Positions 11,085 through 21,984 of a DNA stretch of 64,000 bases are shown here, piece after piece. A model generated the notes under the pieces. The model was not told the DNA's origin. It did not search any database and saw only the letters and a program-made list of their open reading frames with translations. Source of the DNA: Pollenia angustigena (lineage: Eukaryota > Arthropoda > Insecta > Diptera > Polleniidae); the NCBI GenBank assembly GCA_930367215.1, contig OV884056.1:87059285-87123284 (forward strand). The letters are read 5' to 3'. Within the stretch, counting starts at the first letter, position 1. Each line of letters begins with the position of its first letter. Both the position numbers and the translations under genes were made by a program.

Positions 11085-11327
11085 CATTGATGTCAAATTC
11101 ATTCAATTTCATAGCACAATTGTGCTAGCTCAAAATTCACACACATTCTTACGCTCTTTCATTTAGTCCACGAGAGTACACAATTCAGTCGTCGATTATC
11201 AAGCGACGAGTACACATGTGGCGGATGCTTACGTATTTTTGTTATTTTTATTAAGAAAAGTTGTCTCTTTATTCACTAATACTAATATAAAGCACTACAA
11301 CCACAATTTTCATTTTTGACATCACTG
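11085..11327. mobile_element. hAT-type MITE with 8-bp duplication
   Basis: The left end CATTGATGTCAAATTCATTC and the right end in reverse complement CAGTGATGTCAAAAATGAAA are inverted repeats. TTGTATAT flanks both sides (11077-11084, 11328-11335). The second base triplet at the left end has a G to T change from the usual CAGTG. 243 bp, non-coding. Confidence 0.82.
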
Positions 11328-11820
11328 TTGTATATAGAAAATGATGTAATTTTTATTCATAAAAAAATATGAATTGCAATTCGTCTGAATATGAAAATTG
11401 TTTACTGAAAATTGAAACCACAAAAACAACAATTGTGAATAATAATAAAAAGGAAGGAGAACACCTTAAAAAGTTACTCCTATGACAACGGCGCTGATGG
11501 AAGAGAGAGGATTATGCTTGTGAGTTATTTTTCTTTCTTAACGAAACCCTCGTTCGTAGACTATCAACAATACAATATACAAACTATGTGTGTCCCAGAT
11601 CTGTCCTGCAAACACGCAATTTCTGTATCTAAAAAGTTAAATAAAGGTCTTGTAAAGGTTGCAATTGTATCCAAAACGAATTCTCGAAATTTCGGGCATT
11701 GAAATTTTTGAATTTCTTGAAAAGGCTCATGGTACAAGTCAAATATACTAAATGTACTTCTGACCTAAAAGACTATTTCAGATGTCTTCAGTAGACGATT
11801 CTTTTCATGGAATATATTAA

Positions 11821-11895
11821 CCCTCTAACACTCATTTTAAGGGGTAATTTTTTGTCCTTTTTTAAACTTCTTTACTAAAACGGCACTTTTAAGGG
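11821..11895. mobile_element. possible tiny TTAA-flanked (piggyBac-type) MITE
   Basis: TTAA at 11817-11820 is followed by CCCTCTAACACTC. The other side reads GCACTTTTAAGGG followed by TTAA at 11896-11899, so the reverse complement starts CCCTTAAAAGTGC. Both ends begin CCCT next to TTAA, as in piggyBac elements, but the inverted repeats match only partly and the length is just 75 bp. Confidence 0.35.
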
Positions 11896-11931
11896 TTAAA
11901 ATGTTCTACGAGTATTTTTTGCATCCAATTG

Positions 11932-12074
11932 CACTAGGGGTCTTCTAAGACTTAAAAGTCGTGCAATGTATGTAAAATGGGCTTTCGAAAAATTAAAAAA
12001 ATTCAAGGCCCGGAATTTCGAAAACCCGGTTTACATACATTGCACGACTCTTTGGCCTTAGAAGATCCCTAGTG
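11932..12074. mobile_element. foldback MITE (CACTAGGGGTC ends)
   Basis: The left arm CACTAGGGGTCTTCTAAG is followed by AGTCGTGCAATGTATGTAAA. The right arm has the same blocks in reverse complement (CACTAGGGATCTTCTAAG, AGAGTCGTGCAATGTATGTA). The two sides form a ~55-bp stem with a short AT-rich loop. No coding capacity. Confidence 0.75.
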
Positions 12075-12119
12075 AAATTTGATTCGGGATTTGCTGATCG
12101 GGATTTCAGGATCGGCATC

Positions 12120-13606
12120 CAGCGTTACCGTTGTGATACTAAAGTATCAATTTGACCCTTTTTTGACGGTGTTGATACCTTTTATGACCCTTTTTTTAAA
12201 TTATACTTTTGTATCATTATCACCTATTTTGTGACACTTTTTGACCCTTTTATGGAAATAGCTCTCACATTTTGTTTTTTGTCGACACTGCGGATCAGTA
12301 GTGCTAAACAAATGTTTTCGAAATAAGCATTGCTTGATATGGAACAGACTCAAAGTATAAACTTACAATTCCATGCTTTCTTCTCCTTGATTTTTGATAG
12401 TAAAGTACAATTTCCCTAAAAGCAAACATAACTCATATAAATATTTGTTATTTTTTAGAGTGGTTTCTTTTCAAAAAAAAAAAATTTTACATTTTATTAA
12501 AAAAATGCAATTTGGTGTTTTGCTCTCTTAAAGAGTAGCATGTTTTATTCAAAAAAATTCGCCCTTAATAATGGCAAAAGGTATTGAACTTTTCGCCTTC
12601 TTTTGAATCGACAGTGTTGAGAGTGCCCTAACAGGAATGAGGTAAAAATTGCTAAATTAGCTGAAATTTCCATATATTTGGTAACAGCGGTATGATAGCA
12701 AAGTCATATATTTATTAAAAATCGTAAAAGCTTTAAAAAATCTGACACTTACAGGAAAAAATCGCTTTAATCGAGAAAATGGTTACAATTTGCGAACGAT
12801 TGCAAAATTTAAAACAAACACTAGAATTTTTTGACATCACTAAATCGGAAAATTACATAAAAAATATTAAAAAATTAGCTATGTATAATGATAAAGAATA
12901 AACATTTTGTCAGGTGTTTAACCCTTATGTGTGTGGAAAAAAACACCTTCTATAGGGTGGATAGGTACCTGGGTACCTTCATGCAAATTGGATGAGAAAT
13001 CTAATTTTTTGTCTTGTATTGTACAAAAAATCGATGGTTAATGATATAATATTAGAATTTTACTCTGGTTTTCCCCTTTTCATATATTTTTTAAAATCCT
13101 ACACCCAAAAAAAAAATTTGTAATATAAAACGTATACAGGTACACAGGTACCTATGCACCCTATTAAGGGTGCAAAAAGCAAATTGATATGCCACGCCCC
13201 CCCCCCCCCCCCCCCCAACTGATATTGTATATAAACACCTATGAAAATATAATAATAACAAAAAGTTAGGAGTTCTCATGAAATTGTAGAATTGTAGACT
13301 AAAATCTTATATAAAAAATTTCGATTTGAAAAAGCAATAGGTACACAGGTACCTGTCCACACACATAAGGGTTAAAATAGGATAGAGCATTCATAAAAAA
13401 ATTAAGTTTTTTGAGCTCTTCCTACCTGAAATATTATTTTTTTGTTTGCTTATAAAAAAACTTGATCTTATTATGTTCATTAAAATGGGAAATACTGCAA
13501 ATAAAAAACTTGACCCTTTTTTTATTGAAATACCCTTTATTTGACCCCTTTTTCTGGAAAATACCCTTTTTGTGACCCTTTTCGAAAATTTCCAACGGTA
13601 ACCCTG
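12120..13606. mobile_element. non-autonomous hAT element with 8-bp duplication
   Basis: The left end is CAGCGTTACCGTTG and the right end in reverse complement is CAGGGTTACCGTTG. TCGGCATC is duplicated at 12112-12119 and 13607-13614. Subterminal regions carry repeated GACCCTTTT motifs on both sides. No transposase is visible. A TTAA-flanked piggyBac-type MITE (12922-13371) has inserted into it, so this hAT element is the older of the two. Confidence 0.87.
12922..13371. mobile_element. piggyBac-type MITE with TTAA ends, inside hAT element
   Basis: TTAA at 12918-12921 is followed by CCCTTATGTGTGTGG. The other end reads CCACACACATAAGGG followed by TTAA at 13372-13375. A perfect 15-bp CCC-starting inverted repeat with TTAA target duplication is the piggyBac signature. 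The interior (450 bp) contains GGTACC-rich inverted motifs near both ends and a run of 20 C at 13197-13216. Non-coding; it would need a transposase in trans. Confidence 0.88.
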
Positions 13607-14263
13607 TCGGCATCCCTAGTTTTGACGTTTAAGGTTATTGTGATTTGTTCGTCTTGTGTGAAGAAATGGTACGCGAACAAATTACACGCACAAATCACTC
13701 GTGTGTGGTCAGTTTAATGAAGCCAAAATTCCAATGAATTTGTTGTGCTTTCTTTTTAAAAAAAGTTCTTAAAAACAGCCCTTATATGCGTTTAGAAGTT
13801 CTACATATGTTTCTAAGTGGAATGAATAAAGGATTTAAAAAATATTGTTTATCTTTGAAAGTTTACAAGATACATATTCACCTTTCAAACTAAACCTCTG
13901 ATATAGGCTGATCGAGCCCTTACCGCAAAAAAGCTTAAGTGACTTTAACACAATTTTATGGGAGAAGGTTTTTTTTTATTTTTTTCATAAAAATTTTATT
14001 TGAAGGTTGTCGCTTAAGCTAAAATTGTTTTTCCCATAAAATCGTAACGGTACCTTAAATGGGGTTTTCATCTGGCAATTTTTTTTTTTCATAATAAACT
14101 TCAAACTTCATATAAAAAAAAAAACGCTGAAAAAATTGTAGAGTTTTTTTATACAGACTTTGACGTTTGGTATGACAAAAAATTGTCAGGTGAAGACCCC
14201 ATGTTATGTGACCATGACATTTTAGGAGATGATGTAAATGTTGCCAATAAATAAATTTATTAA

Positions 14264-15731
14264 AAAACAAGTTAAGTGCTATATTCGGCTGTGCCGAATC
14301 TTTCACACCCTCCACCGACAATTCGAATGTTGTAGGAGTAATATCTGTATGATGTCTATTAATTATTATAATCTTTAAAAAAACAGACATCTGCATTAAA
14401 ATTGGTTGCGGTTTAAACCTATATTTTTTTAGAAATTTCAACGAGCTTAAATAAAATATCATGATTCGAAACAGTTTCAGCCGAACTTAAATGATTTTCA
14501 GGAGGGCAACTTATATTATTGGAGCCATGGTAAGCTATGAATCAATCATCCCAAAATTCTGCAGATAAAACATAAACTTCAATACAGCGGAGCAATTAGC
14601 TTAAGCGTTTTCAGTGATTTTCAGAAGGCTGCTAATATGGGATCTATGGTAAATTATGGACCGTATATCACAAAATTCCATAACATTTTTTCTGGCCACA
14701 TAAAGCTAAGCTGGAAGAAAGTTTACCGCAATATCTATATCAGTTTTAGGCTTATTTAATTATTTTACCAGAATGGGCTTTATATGGGGCCTAGGGTAAA
14801 TTATGGACCGTTCTTCACAAAATTTTATCGTCTTATTTCTTACAGTTTTATTGAACAAAATTTTGTTATGGTAGCATTATTTTTTACGGTTTTAGGCGTA
14901 CTAAACCGTTTCCGGAAGAAGGGTTTATATGGGGCCTAGGGTAAATTATGGACCGATCTCCACGAAATTTCACAGTGCCATTTCTAGTCCTATTAAACTG
15001 TGACATGCCAAAATTTGTTATGATAGCGTTGTTAATTTGGGTTTTAGGCGTACTATACTGTTTCCGGGAGTAGGGCTTATATGGGGCCAAGGGTAAGTTA
15101 TGCTCGGATCTTCACGAAATTTTACAGCATAATTTCCAGTCGAATAAAACGAATTTTTGCAAAATCTTATATCATTCTGTGCATTATTCCATCGTTTATG
15201 TTAGTTTTTGTAACAAAATTATCAATTTTTTTTAGGTGGTGGTTCCACATTTTGAATCATATCTCTGATCCTACTGAACCGATTTTGCTGGATTTCAATC
15301 CCAAACTGCTTAGAATAACCAAGTTTTTTTTATTTCTTTTGAGTTTTCAAAAGTGAGCGTGTTTTCAACCGACGGACATGGTCAAATAGATTGAGGCCGT
15401 TTTCACAACTTACCGATAGCTAAAAGTTGACTTTAACCGGCCTTATATAAAGTGTTCCATTATTAAAACTTAACTTTAGCCTAAAGTGAGCGATAAACTA
15501 AATTAAGGTTCATCCTACCTGGTAGGTTAAGTAAAGTTGTAATAATGGAACACTTTTTATTCGGCCGATCAAATCCTACCTTTAGCTTTCGGTAAGTTGT
15601 GAAAACGGGCCTTAGAACTACTCAAGGACCCAGAATATATATACTTTATTGGGTCTGAGATGAATAATAAAAAAGTTTCACACGGAATGCCAAACCCTCT
15701 TCACAACTAATTGTGGTGGAGGGTATAAAAA
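14264..15731 (+). repeat. dispersed repeat R1, copy B
   Basis: It starts at ACAAGTTAAGTGCTATATTC with the GGCTGTGCCGAATCTTTC block and ends AATTGTGGTGGAGGGTATAA. Internal blocks such as ATATGGGGCC(T/A)AGGGTAA recur every ~150 bp (14790, 14930, 15080), showing an internally repetitive middle. It is the most complete R1 copy here (~1.25 kb without the MITE at 15395-15611). Open frames crossing it are not conserved in other copies. Class unassigned. Confidence 0.75.
15395..15611. mobile_element. PIF/Harbinger-type MITE inside R1 copy B
   Basis: The left end is GGCCGTTTTCACAACTTACC; the right end in reverse complement is GGCCCGTTTTCACAACTTAC. A TTA follows the right end (15612-15614) and TGA, probably a mutated TTA, precedes the left. 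R1 copies at 38808 and 6878 read ACTTAGAAT or ACTTAGCAT across this site, which supports a TTA target. Inverted homology extends through a GTGTTCCATTATT block. Confidence 0.75.
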
Positions 15732-15948
15732 CGGAAATCGAAAATTATGTCGCTTAAGCTAATTTTGCGGTAAGGGCTCGATATACGATTTTATTTCAAT
15801 CGAACTCTCCGTTCAGAAACTGCAGAAATATTTGCCCTTTTTTTCTTAAAGTTTCCCATTGTTCAACCCTGACTCTGGATTATTTTTGATTTCTTTACTT
15901 TACTTTAAAATTTTCCAAATACAGTTCTATTCGTCTATAGTCATACAA

Positions 15949-16435
15949 CCGTATTCATAATGAAAATTTGGCATGAAGTTGGAACAAAGTATATTCATAA
16001 TACACAACCAAACACTGGCTAACGATTTGCTAAACTCTTGTTAACGAGCTGCAAAACGTTTGACAACTTGTGAAAAACAGCCGTTTACTTCAAACTATTT
16101 TTTTGGTTTTTTTAATTTACTGGCTGTTTTTGAATTCGCTTCCTTTTTTAATTAATTTTATTTTAAAAACTTCTTAAAATGTTTATATTTGCAGGGGGAG
16201 AGGGAAAAATTAAATGACAAAACCCGCGATGATTTATGCAAAACCTGTTGCATTTTTGAGCAAAAAAATGTGGCATCACTAAAATTCAGAGTTGATTTAT
16301 TAAAAGTTGGCAGATGCACAAAAGTTTGTTATGAATTAACTCTGTGCTAACAAGCTGCTAAGCTTAATTGGCATTCTAGTTAGCAGTTCGGTGTAAGCAG
16401 TGTAAACCGGGCCTAACTTTTTGTTATGAATACGG
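15949..16435. mobile_element. inverted-repeat element with CCGTATTCATAA ends
   Basis: The left end is CCGTATTCATAATGAAAA; the right end in reverse complement is CCGTATTCATAACAAAAAG. A shorter element with the same kind of ends is at 48031-48142. The interior has repeated TTAACGAGCTGCAAA- and CAAGCTGCTAAGCTTA-like motifs but no coding frame. Duplication not clear. Confidence 0.6.
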
Positions 16436-17775
16436 CTATTAATATTTATCCCCATTTTAGGGTTTGTTTTCTATTATTTATTTATTCTTCTAAGTTTTTT
16501 TTGTCAACTCAAAAAGTCTAGATTATTTCAAAATCTCAAATACATATATAGTGTTCAATACATTTGTACATATGTAGATGTGAGCATTTGAACGTACGTA
16601 TCCGTTCACAAGTCCGTTTTAGTTTATGAGTACGTGTATCTAAACATGTGAGTAGTTTTGAAACTATCTATGTGTATCTAGTGTTTTTCATTGTTAATGT
16701 TGGTTCCAGTCACCGGTTTGTATCCAGCCATCGAATGTACATTGGACCGTACCGTACACATGTGTATGTATCTAATATTTCTTTCTGTTTTTTCCATTTT
16801 TTTTTTATTTAGGTTTAAGCTTCAAAGTTAGAAATAGTATGTATTGGCTCTGTTTATTTTTTTTACAATTTCATAGAAATAGAAATCCAATCATTAAGTT
16901 ATCTTTGAGTGCCTGTTTGTATTTGTAGAACTTTGAAGCCTGTTTTTATGGTTAATTTTTTTATTAATTTTATTTTATAAGATTTCTAGGCGTTCTAAGT
17001 CTAACTCACCGATACTAATAGATATTTAAGACATGTTTGTAATACGCATGTTTTTTTTGTCTATTTAAAAAGCGTGTGTGTTTTAGTTTGTATCTATAAG
17101 TTTTGGTATCTAATATCTGGTTAGATTTAATAGTAGGTTGACTTTTAAATGTTGTTGCTGTTTGTTTTTTTTTCTTCTATATTTTCAAGTTGAACATTTG
17201 ATATTTTAAAATTTTGTGATATTTTGTGGTCGGCTGGTCGTTCTGCCGGCCCAGTCTGCCGAAATATCTAACAGTCTGTCAGCAAGTCATCATAACTTCG
17301 TAAAAGCTTTTGTAAATGTTTGTTTTTGTGTGTGTTTTTAGGAGTTACCATCCATTTACATGTCCATGTGTTGCATTTGGATGGGGGCGAGATCATTTGT
17401 TTTTTTTTTTAATCAACCACTAATCAATCGTTGGCCTCAATTTAAGTTTCTTAGATGACACGCAAGGTTTTGTATGTTTTTTTTTCTTTTTCTCAAATTC
17501 TGTTTGTTACGAAAGAAGCTTTCAATTTTCAAAGTCTTGTTTTTCTTATATAGAAAAAATAATAATTTTCAATGCCTTTTTTTTTTTGAAAACTAAATTT
17601 TATTATATTTACTAGCATTATGTTTCAAGGTTTTAACAAAAAAGTACCAACATTTTTCCTCTTAAAAGTTTTCATTCACTAATTCGATTATGTAAAATTG
17701 ATATCGAAGGAAATTTTCAAATAAATTTTTTTTAAAAATTACCGTAGTTTTTCGTTACATTTAGAGTTTGTAATT
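16436..17775. other. T-rich stretch without recognised genes
   Basis: Long T runs, TACATATGTA-type short palindromes and no supported coding frame. A GC-richer island at 17229-17290 (GGTCGGCTGGTCGTTCTGCC) is unlike its surroundings, but I cannot assign it. Confidence 0.5.
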
Positions 17776-18853
17776 CTACACCATTTTTCATTGAAAATGA
17801 GAAAATTCTAAGTCAATATGAGAATTTTAGTTTCAAATTGAGAAAATTCCAAATGATATTGATCTTCTTTATTAATATTTGAGCTTAAGGTCACTTTTAT
17901 TTTAAATACTTCGTATATTTTTATTATCGATATTTCGATTTCCTTTGGAAATCTTCTTCAGGATATATTTTAATTAAAATTAACAAAAATTATGTTTGAC
18001 AATTAATAGGGCTATTCCGGAATATGAAATGAATAGCAAGGTCATGGGAGGGTAAAGAATGGTATGCGGTGGGTGACATCTAGTTCCTCTTCCAAGTAGA
18101 GCATAATTTATTTCCATATATTTGTTTTTTTTTTTTGTTTTGTAATTGAATCGAATTTTTTTTTGCTACTTAAATTTTTTTATTTTAAATGTACGAATCG
18201 ACTTAACGTTAAAACAAGACGAAGATCCCCCCCATATCCCTGAGCACGGCCGGTTTATAAGTAGCAAGGTCTTCTTAATGTTAAGTCCCTTTTACTTATG
18301 GTTCGTTACATTTCCCCAAGCCGAAAAGAAAATAGTTCAAGTTTATAACTATGTATTCACCGATGCTTCACCTTATAAATTGCAATTAATTGGTCAAAAA
18401 TAACAAGTACGGTGAAAACAGAGATGAATGTACCGAACGCAATTCCCCCCATGTAGGAGAACAGAGGCTTGCCTTTTTAGAACAGGTGATTAATACTTCT
18501 AAGACATGTATAACTACTGGAGATTGCAGTAGAGCTTTACAACATACTACAACGTTTTACCAATCTGCTTTGGATTTGGGAGATATGCCTGTTGGTCAAT
18601 ATACCTGAGATTTGTATTTATTTTCCTTTTTTCGATCCTTATGCTAGTTATGTATGTTTGTTGAATGAATATAATAAAAATTATATACATAATTCAATTT
18701 TATCAATGAAAAATTAAAATTTCCCAATTTCATTTGGAATTTTCTCAATTTCAAATTAAAATTTTCCAATTTCATTTGGAATTTTCGCAATTTCAAATTG
18801 AAATTCTCAATTTCATTTAGAATTTTCTCATTTTAAATGAAAAATGGTGTAGT
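17776..18853. mobile_element. long-inverted-repeat element
   Basis: The left end CTACACCATTTTTCATTGAA and the right end in reverse complement CTACACCATTTTTCATTTAA open inverted repeats. These continue as alternating AATTGAGAAAATTCC-type motifs for about 100 bp on the left and ~140 bp on the right. The ~850-bp interior includes the open frames at 18146-18403 and 18390-18608. The long, internally repetitive ends resemble foldback elements. No known transposase seen. Confidence 0.6.
18146..18608 (+). other. two overlapping open frames, unrecognised, inside long-inverted-repeat element
   Basis: An 85-codon frame (18146-18403) overlaps a 72-codon frame (18390-18608) in a different phase. The second is richer in GC and has a protein-like composition (for example EQRLAFLEQVINTSKT). 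It ends at a TGA 245 bp before the right end of the surrounding element. It could be a decayed transposase or captured host sequence. I do not recognise a family. The overlap could be a frameshifted single ancestor. Confidence 0.3.
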
Positions 18854-19766
18854 TAATATACGTGGTACTTAAAGTATGACTTATATAAAACGGAATATTT
18901 TTTGTAGCTTTAAAGCAGGATCGTTTTGAAAATTTTTCGATTTCAATTTCATTCAAATACGATTTCCAGAAAAAGCTGATTATAGAAAATTCAAAAGAAA
19001 CACATGTAAAACGGAAAAGTTAAAGAACAAAATTTAATCTCCCGTATTTCCCCTTTTGATACTTTTTTTCTCCCCGTTAAAGCATTCAAAATATACGTTT
19101 TTTCCCCATTAAAGCAATAACAATTTCAATATTGATGGGCTACCACATAATTTAATATATTTGTGCCAATGAAAAAAGAAAAATGTTTTGTAAAAAAGTA
19201 CCAAAAATAGGTGCGATTTTCATCCCTTCGAAAGTTTATAATTTCGAAAAAGTACCAATTTTATATTTTTTTTTTTAGACAAGAAAGTTCGAAAATACAG
19301 GTTTTACCCGTTTAATCCCAAAATAGCCGATTTTCAAAAAGTACCAGATATCTGTCCGTTTATTTTTTTAATGAACAGCAATAAGTATAGAATTTTCGTT
19401 GTATCTCTATTAGCTTATGAGATATGAGGTAAGCGAATTTACATGTTTTACCATTTTCATTCCCTAAACATTTGAACTTCCAAAAATTCCGTCTTAGTGA
19501 AGCGATTTGGCTATTAAGCTTCAGGCGTTTATGCTGTGCGATAATAAATCAGTCAGTCAGTAACGTTCCATTTTATATACATATATTGTAGATAGATAAG
19601 AGGGGTTTTTAAAGAAAGATTAATAATTGTATCTAAAACTTTTACACTTATATAATTTATTATTTTCGTATCTAAAAAGAAACAAAAAAAGAATTTTATC
19701 AATAATAGGTATTTAAAATAATGAAAATTGTAATATAAGTTTTTTTTAAAAATCTTTCTTAAGGGC
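18854..19766. other. AT-rich stretch without recognised genes
   Basis: It contains several AAAAAGTACCAAxTTT-like motifs (19195, 19247, 19335) and ATTTCCCCxTT motifs, perhaps an old degenerate repeat. No coding or RNA gene seen. Confidence 0.4.
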
Positions 19767-19830
19767 CAAATACACTTGTCATAAACGAAGTTAAAACTAA
19801 TCCTCTGGAGCATATCATGGAGTAGTATGT
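19767..19830 (+). repeat. fragment of MITE family R4
   Basis: The block AACTAATCCTCTGGAGCATA followed by CATGGAGTAGT matches the centre of the R4 copies (35370, 48945). Only ~60 bp are recognisable. Confidence 0.5.
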
Positions 19831-19853
19831 ATGAACATAAAGTGAACTAGTCC

Positions 19854-21086
19854 TACACTGAAAGAAAAATGCTTCATATATTTAATGAATCATTTTCATA
19901 AAAAAATTTTACTTGGGTAAATGAAAATGTTCACTGTCTAAATGGAATTTCATAGTTATAATGAATTATTTTCGTAATTACGTAAAAAATTTTTATTGGA
20001 TATATGAAAACTTAGGTTTGTCCAAGTTCAACAAAAAATTTTAATCGGGACCATAAAAAAACAATATACAAACATAACTATGTTCATAAATTAATACAAA
20101 ATTATAGTTTCCTAAAAAAAATGTTAAATTGTTAATCAAAAAATGTAAGATTTAATTATTTCATACATCTAATGTAATATGCCATTAAATTTATGAAATC
20201 AAAAATTTTTTTATAAAGGCAACATATTTCAATAATGCTTTCATAAATTTAAATTTTCATTATTACAATGAAAAATGTAATTATAGTAATGAAACTAACA
20301 CTTTCAATCAACGTTGTTATTGTTGTTATCTCATATTTACGCTCTTAATTGAGTAAAAAACATAGATTTTTATCCAAAAATTACACTGCCCCGGTAGGCT
20401 AGCTGGTAGTGAGCTAGTCTATCAGCACCGAGGTTGCGCGATCGATTCCCGCCAGAGACAGAAAAAAAAAATAAAATAAAAATAAAAAAAATAAAAAAAA
20501 AAATTTTTTTTTACTTTATTGAAAGTATTCATCTAATGAATAATATTAATACACTCATAAAATTATTACAGTAACTGATTGTAGGTTATTAAATTCGTTT
20601 TCGGTACTGTTAAAATTGAATAAAAATATAGTTATTTTACGAATAAATTTATTTTTCAACATTTATGTTTGTTATTAAAAAAACAAACTACCAAAAAATA
20701 ATGTTTTCCGTATTTTTTTTTTGTTAATTTGTTTGATTTTTATCGGTTAAAATATATTTTTTAAAAGTAAAAACTATTCAATTTTAACGAATATGATGTT
20801 CAATAAATAAAAAACTTAGAAATTACTGAAAAAATCATTTGTTTTAAATGAAATGTAAATGATCCGTTTTTTAAATGAATTTTAATTTGTTTCAAATGAA
20901 TTTTCGTTTGAATTTAACTACATAATATTTTGAGTGTAGATCTAATGTTATGTTTCATTAAATACATTTTAATGAAACAGGTTTCATTGATCCAACGAAG
21001 CGCTGCATAGGTTCCTTTTTAATGCAATTTTTCATGGGATTAATGTCAAAATTCATTGGTATTGCGAAGAAAATTCTTTCAGTGTA
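19854..21086. mobile_element. inverted-repeat element (TACACTGAAAGAA ends) hosting a SINE
   Basis: The left end is TACACTGAAAGAAAAATGC and the right end in reverse complement is TACACTGAAAGAATTTTC. The flanks read TAGTCC on both sides but overlap the repeat, so the duplication could be 4-5 bp. The interior is extremely AT-rich with ATGAA-type motifs. A SINE is inserted at 20387-20503. No transposase seen; superfamily open. Confidence 0.6.
20387..20503 (+). mobile_element. tRNA-derived SINE, short form
   Basis: A tRNA-like head (box A-like TAGGCTAGCTGGTAGTGAGC; box B GATCGATTCCC) is followed directly by an A-rich tail with T interruptions. It lacks the ~60-bp body present at 40431-40577, so it is either a 3'-deleted copy or a head-only subfamily. 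Base changes in the T loop region (GCGCGATCGATTCC) make it unlikely to be a functional tRNA gene. Confidence 0.8.
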
Positions 21087-21413
21087 GTCCCTTATGGATT
21101 GATAAGTGTATTGGAGCCTTTATGAATTTTGAAATTTTTATGGTTAATATCAAGGCGAATTCAAAACATGTGCTCGTGACAGCTCATGTGATTTTTTTTT
21201 GCTCCTTGCATTTTATCTAGTTTGTTTGTCCAAATTTGTTTACATTTCTTTCGATTCTTCTTCTTGATTAAAATAAAGTTTGGGCCTCATTTCGTTTTGA
21301 AAGTAACAAATAATATTGGCTTTAAAGAAGCAATTAATTGTTTTAAATTGTGTAAAATTTTTGATTAGTTTGAAAAATATTTTTTTTAAATTCCTGATTT
21401 TTATTTTATATTG

Positions 21414-21455
21414 CAAGGCGAATTCAACTGATTTTGACATTCAAAGAAGGCGAGT
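21414..21455 (+). repeat. fragment of MITE family R6
   Basis: CAAGGCGAATTCAACTGATT continues to TTTGACATTC. This matches the end of the copy at 61345-61424 except for a ~24-bp gap (the ACAGGTGGTG part). Another CAAGGCGAATTCAAAA end lies at 21153. Confidence 0.5.
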
Positions 21456-21984
21456 ATACCTGTTATAAATTTGGCTTGGGTAATTATTTATAAATTTAAC
21501 TTCTCTCTTTCTAAGACTAGACTATAAAAAGGGTATGATTTTGATCAAAGGTGGACTATCAAAGACCCTCGAATGCTACCAAATCTGAACTACAAGATTT
21601 ACTGTTGATGCAAAAACAGTAATAAATAAATTCTTCCAGACTTCTGCCAAAACTAGGCAATACAAAAAATAAGTCTGGCTTTTCACCTCAAAACTTTGCG
21701 AAACAAACACTCTCTAGGTTTGCCAAGGCAAAAAGGAAAAAGTGCGAAAGTCGACTTAAGTTCATGGCACATTTGCTATCTCCATGTTTTAAAGAACCCA
21801 GTTTCAATTATTTTGCACGATTTTTAGAAAGTTTTTTTTTCGCTTATTATTTTCAATGTGCACTAACATTTGGAATAAAAACTTAAGTTAGGAACTTTTA
21901 GGTATAAAAACTTAAAAAAAACTATAACCGGAAATAATTGATGATTTTATTAGAACAAAAATATATTTTCAAAAACCACTTTTA

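Larger units (their letters stand above)
13911..15782. mobile_element. inverted-repeat element split by R1 copy B
   Basis: The left end is ATCGAGCCCTTACCGCAAAA, continuing AAGCTTAAGTGAC. The right end in reverse complement is ATCGAGCCCTTACCGCAAAA, continuing TTAGCTTAAGCGAC. About 33 bp are shared. Between them, 14264-15731 is R1 sequence, so the original element was only ~400 bp. A second GTCGCTTAAGCTAAAATTG block at ~14008 suggests an internally palindromic subterminal structure. The target duplication is unclear. Confidence 0.65.

Noticed and set aside
20397..20460. Possible tRNA gene
   Set aside because: Box A/B-like motifs but insertion-disturbed T loop, an A-rich tail and sibling copies inside transposons show it is a SINE.
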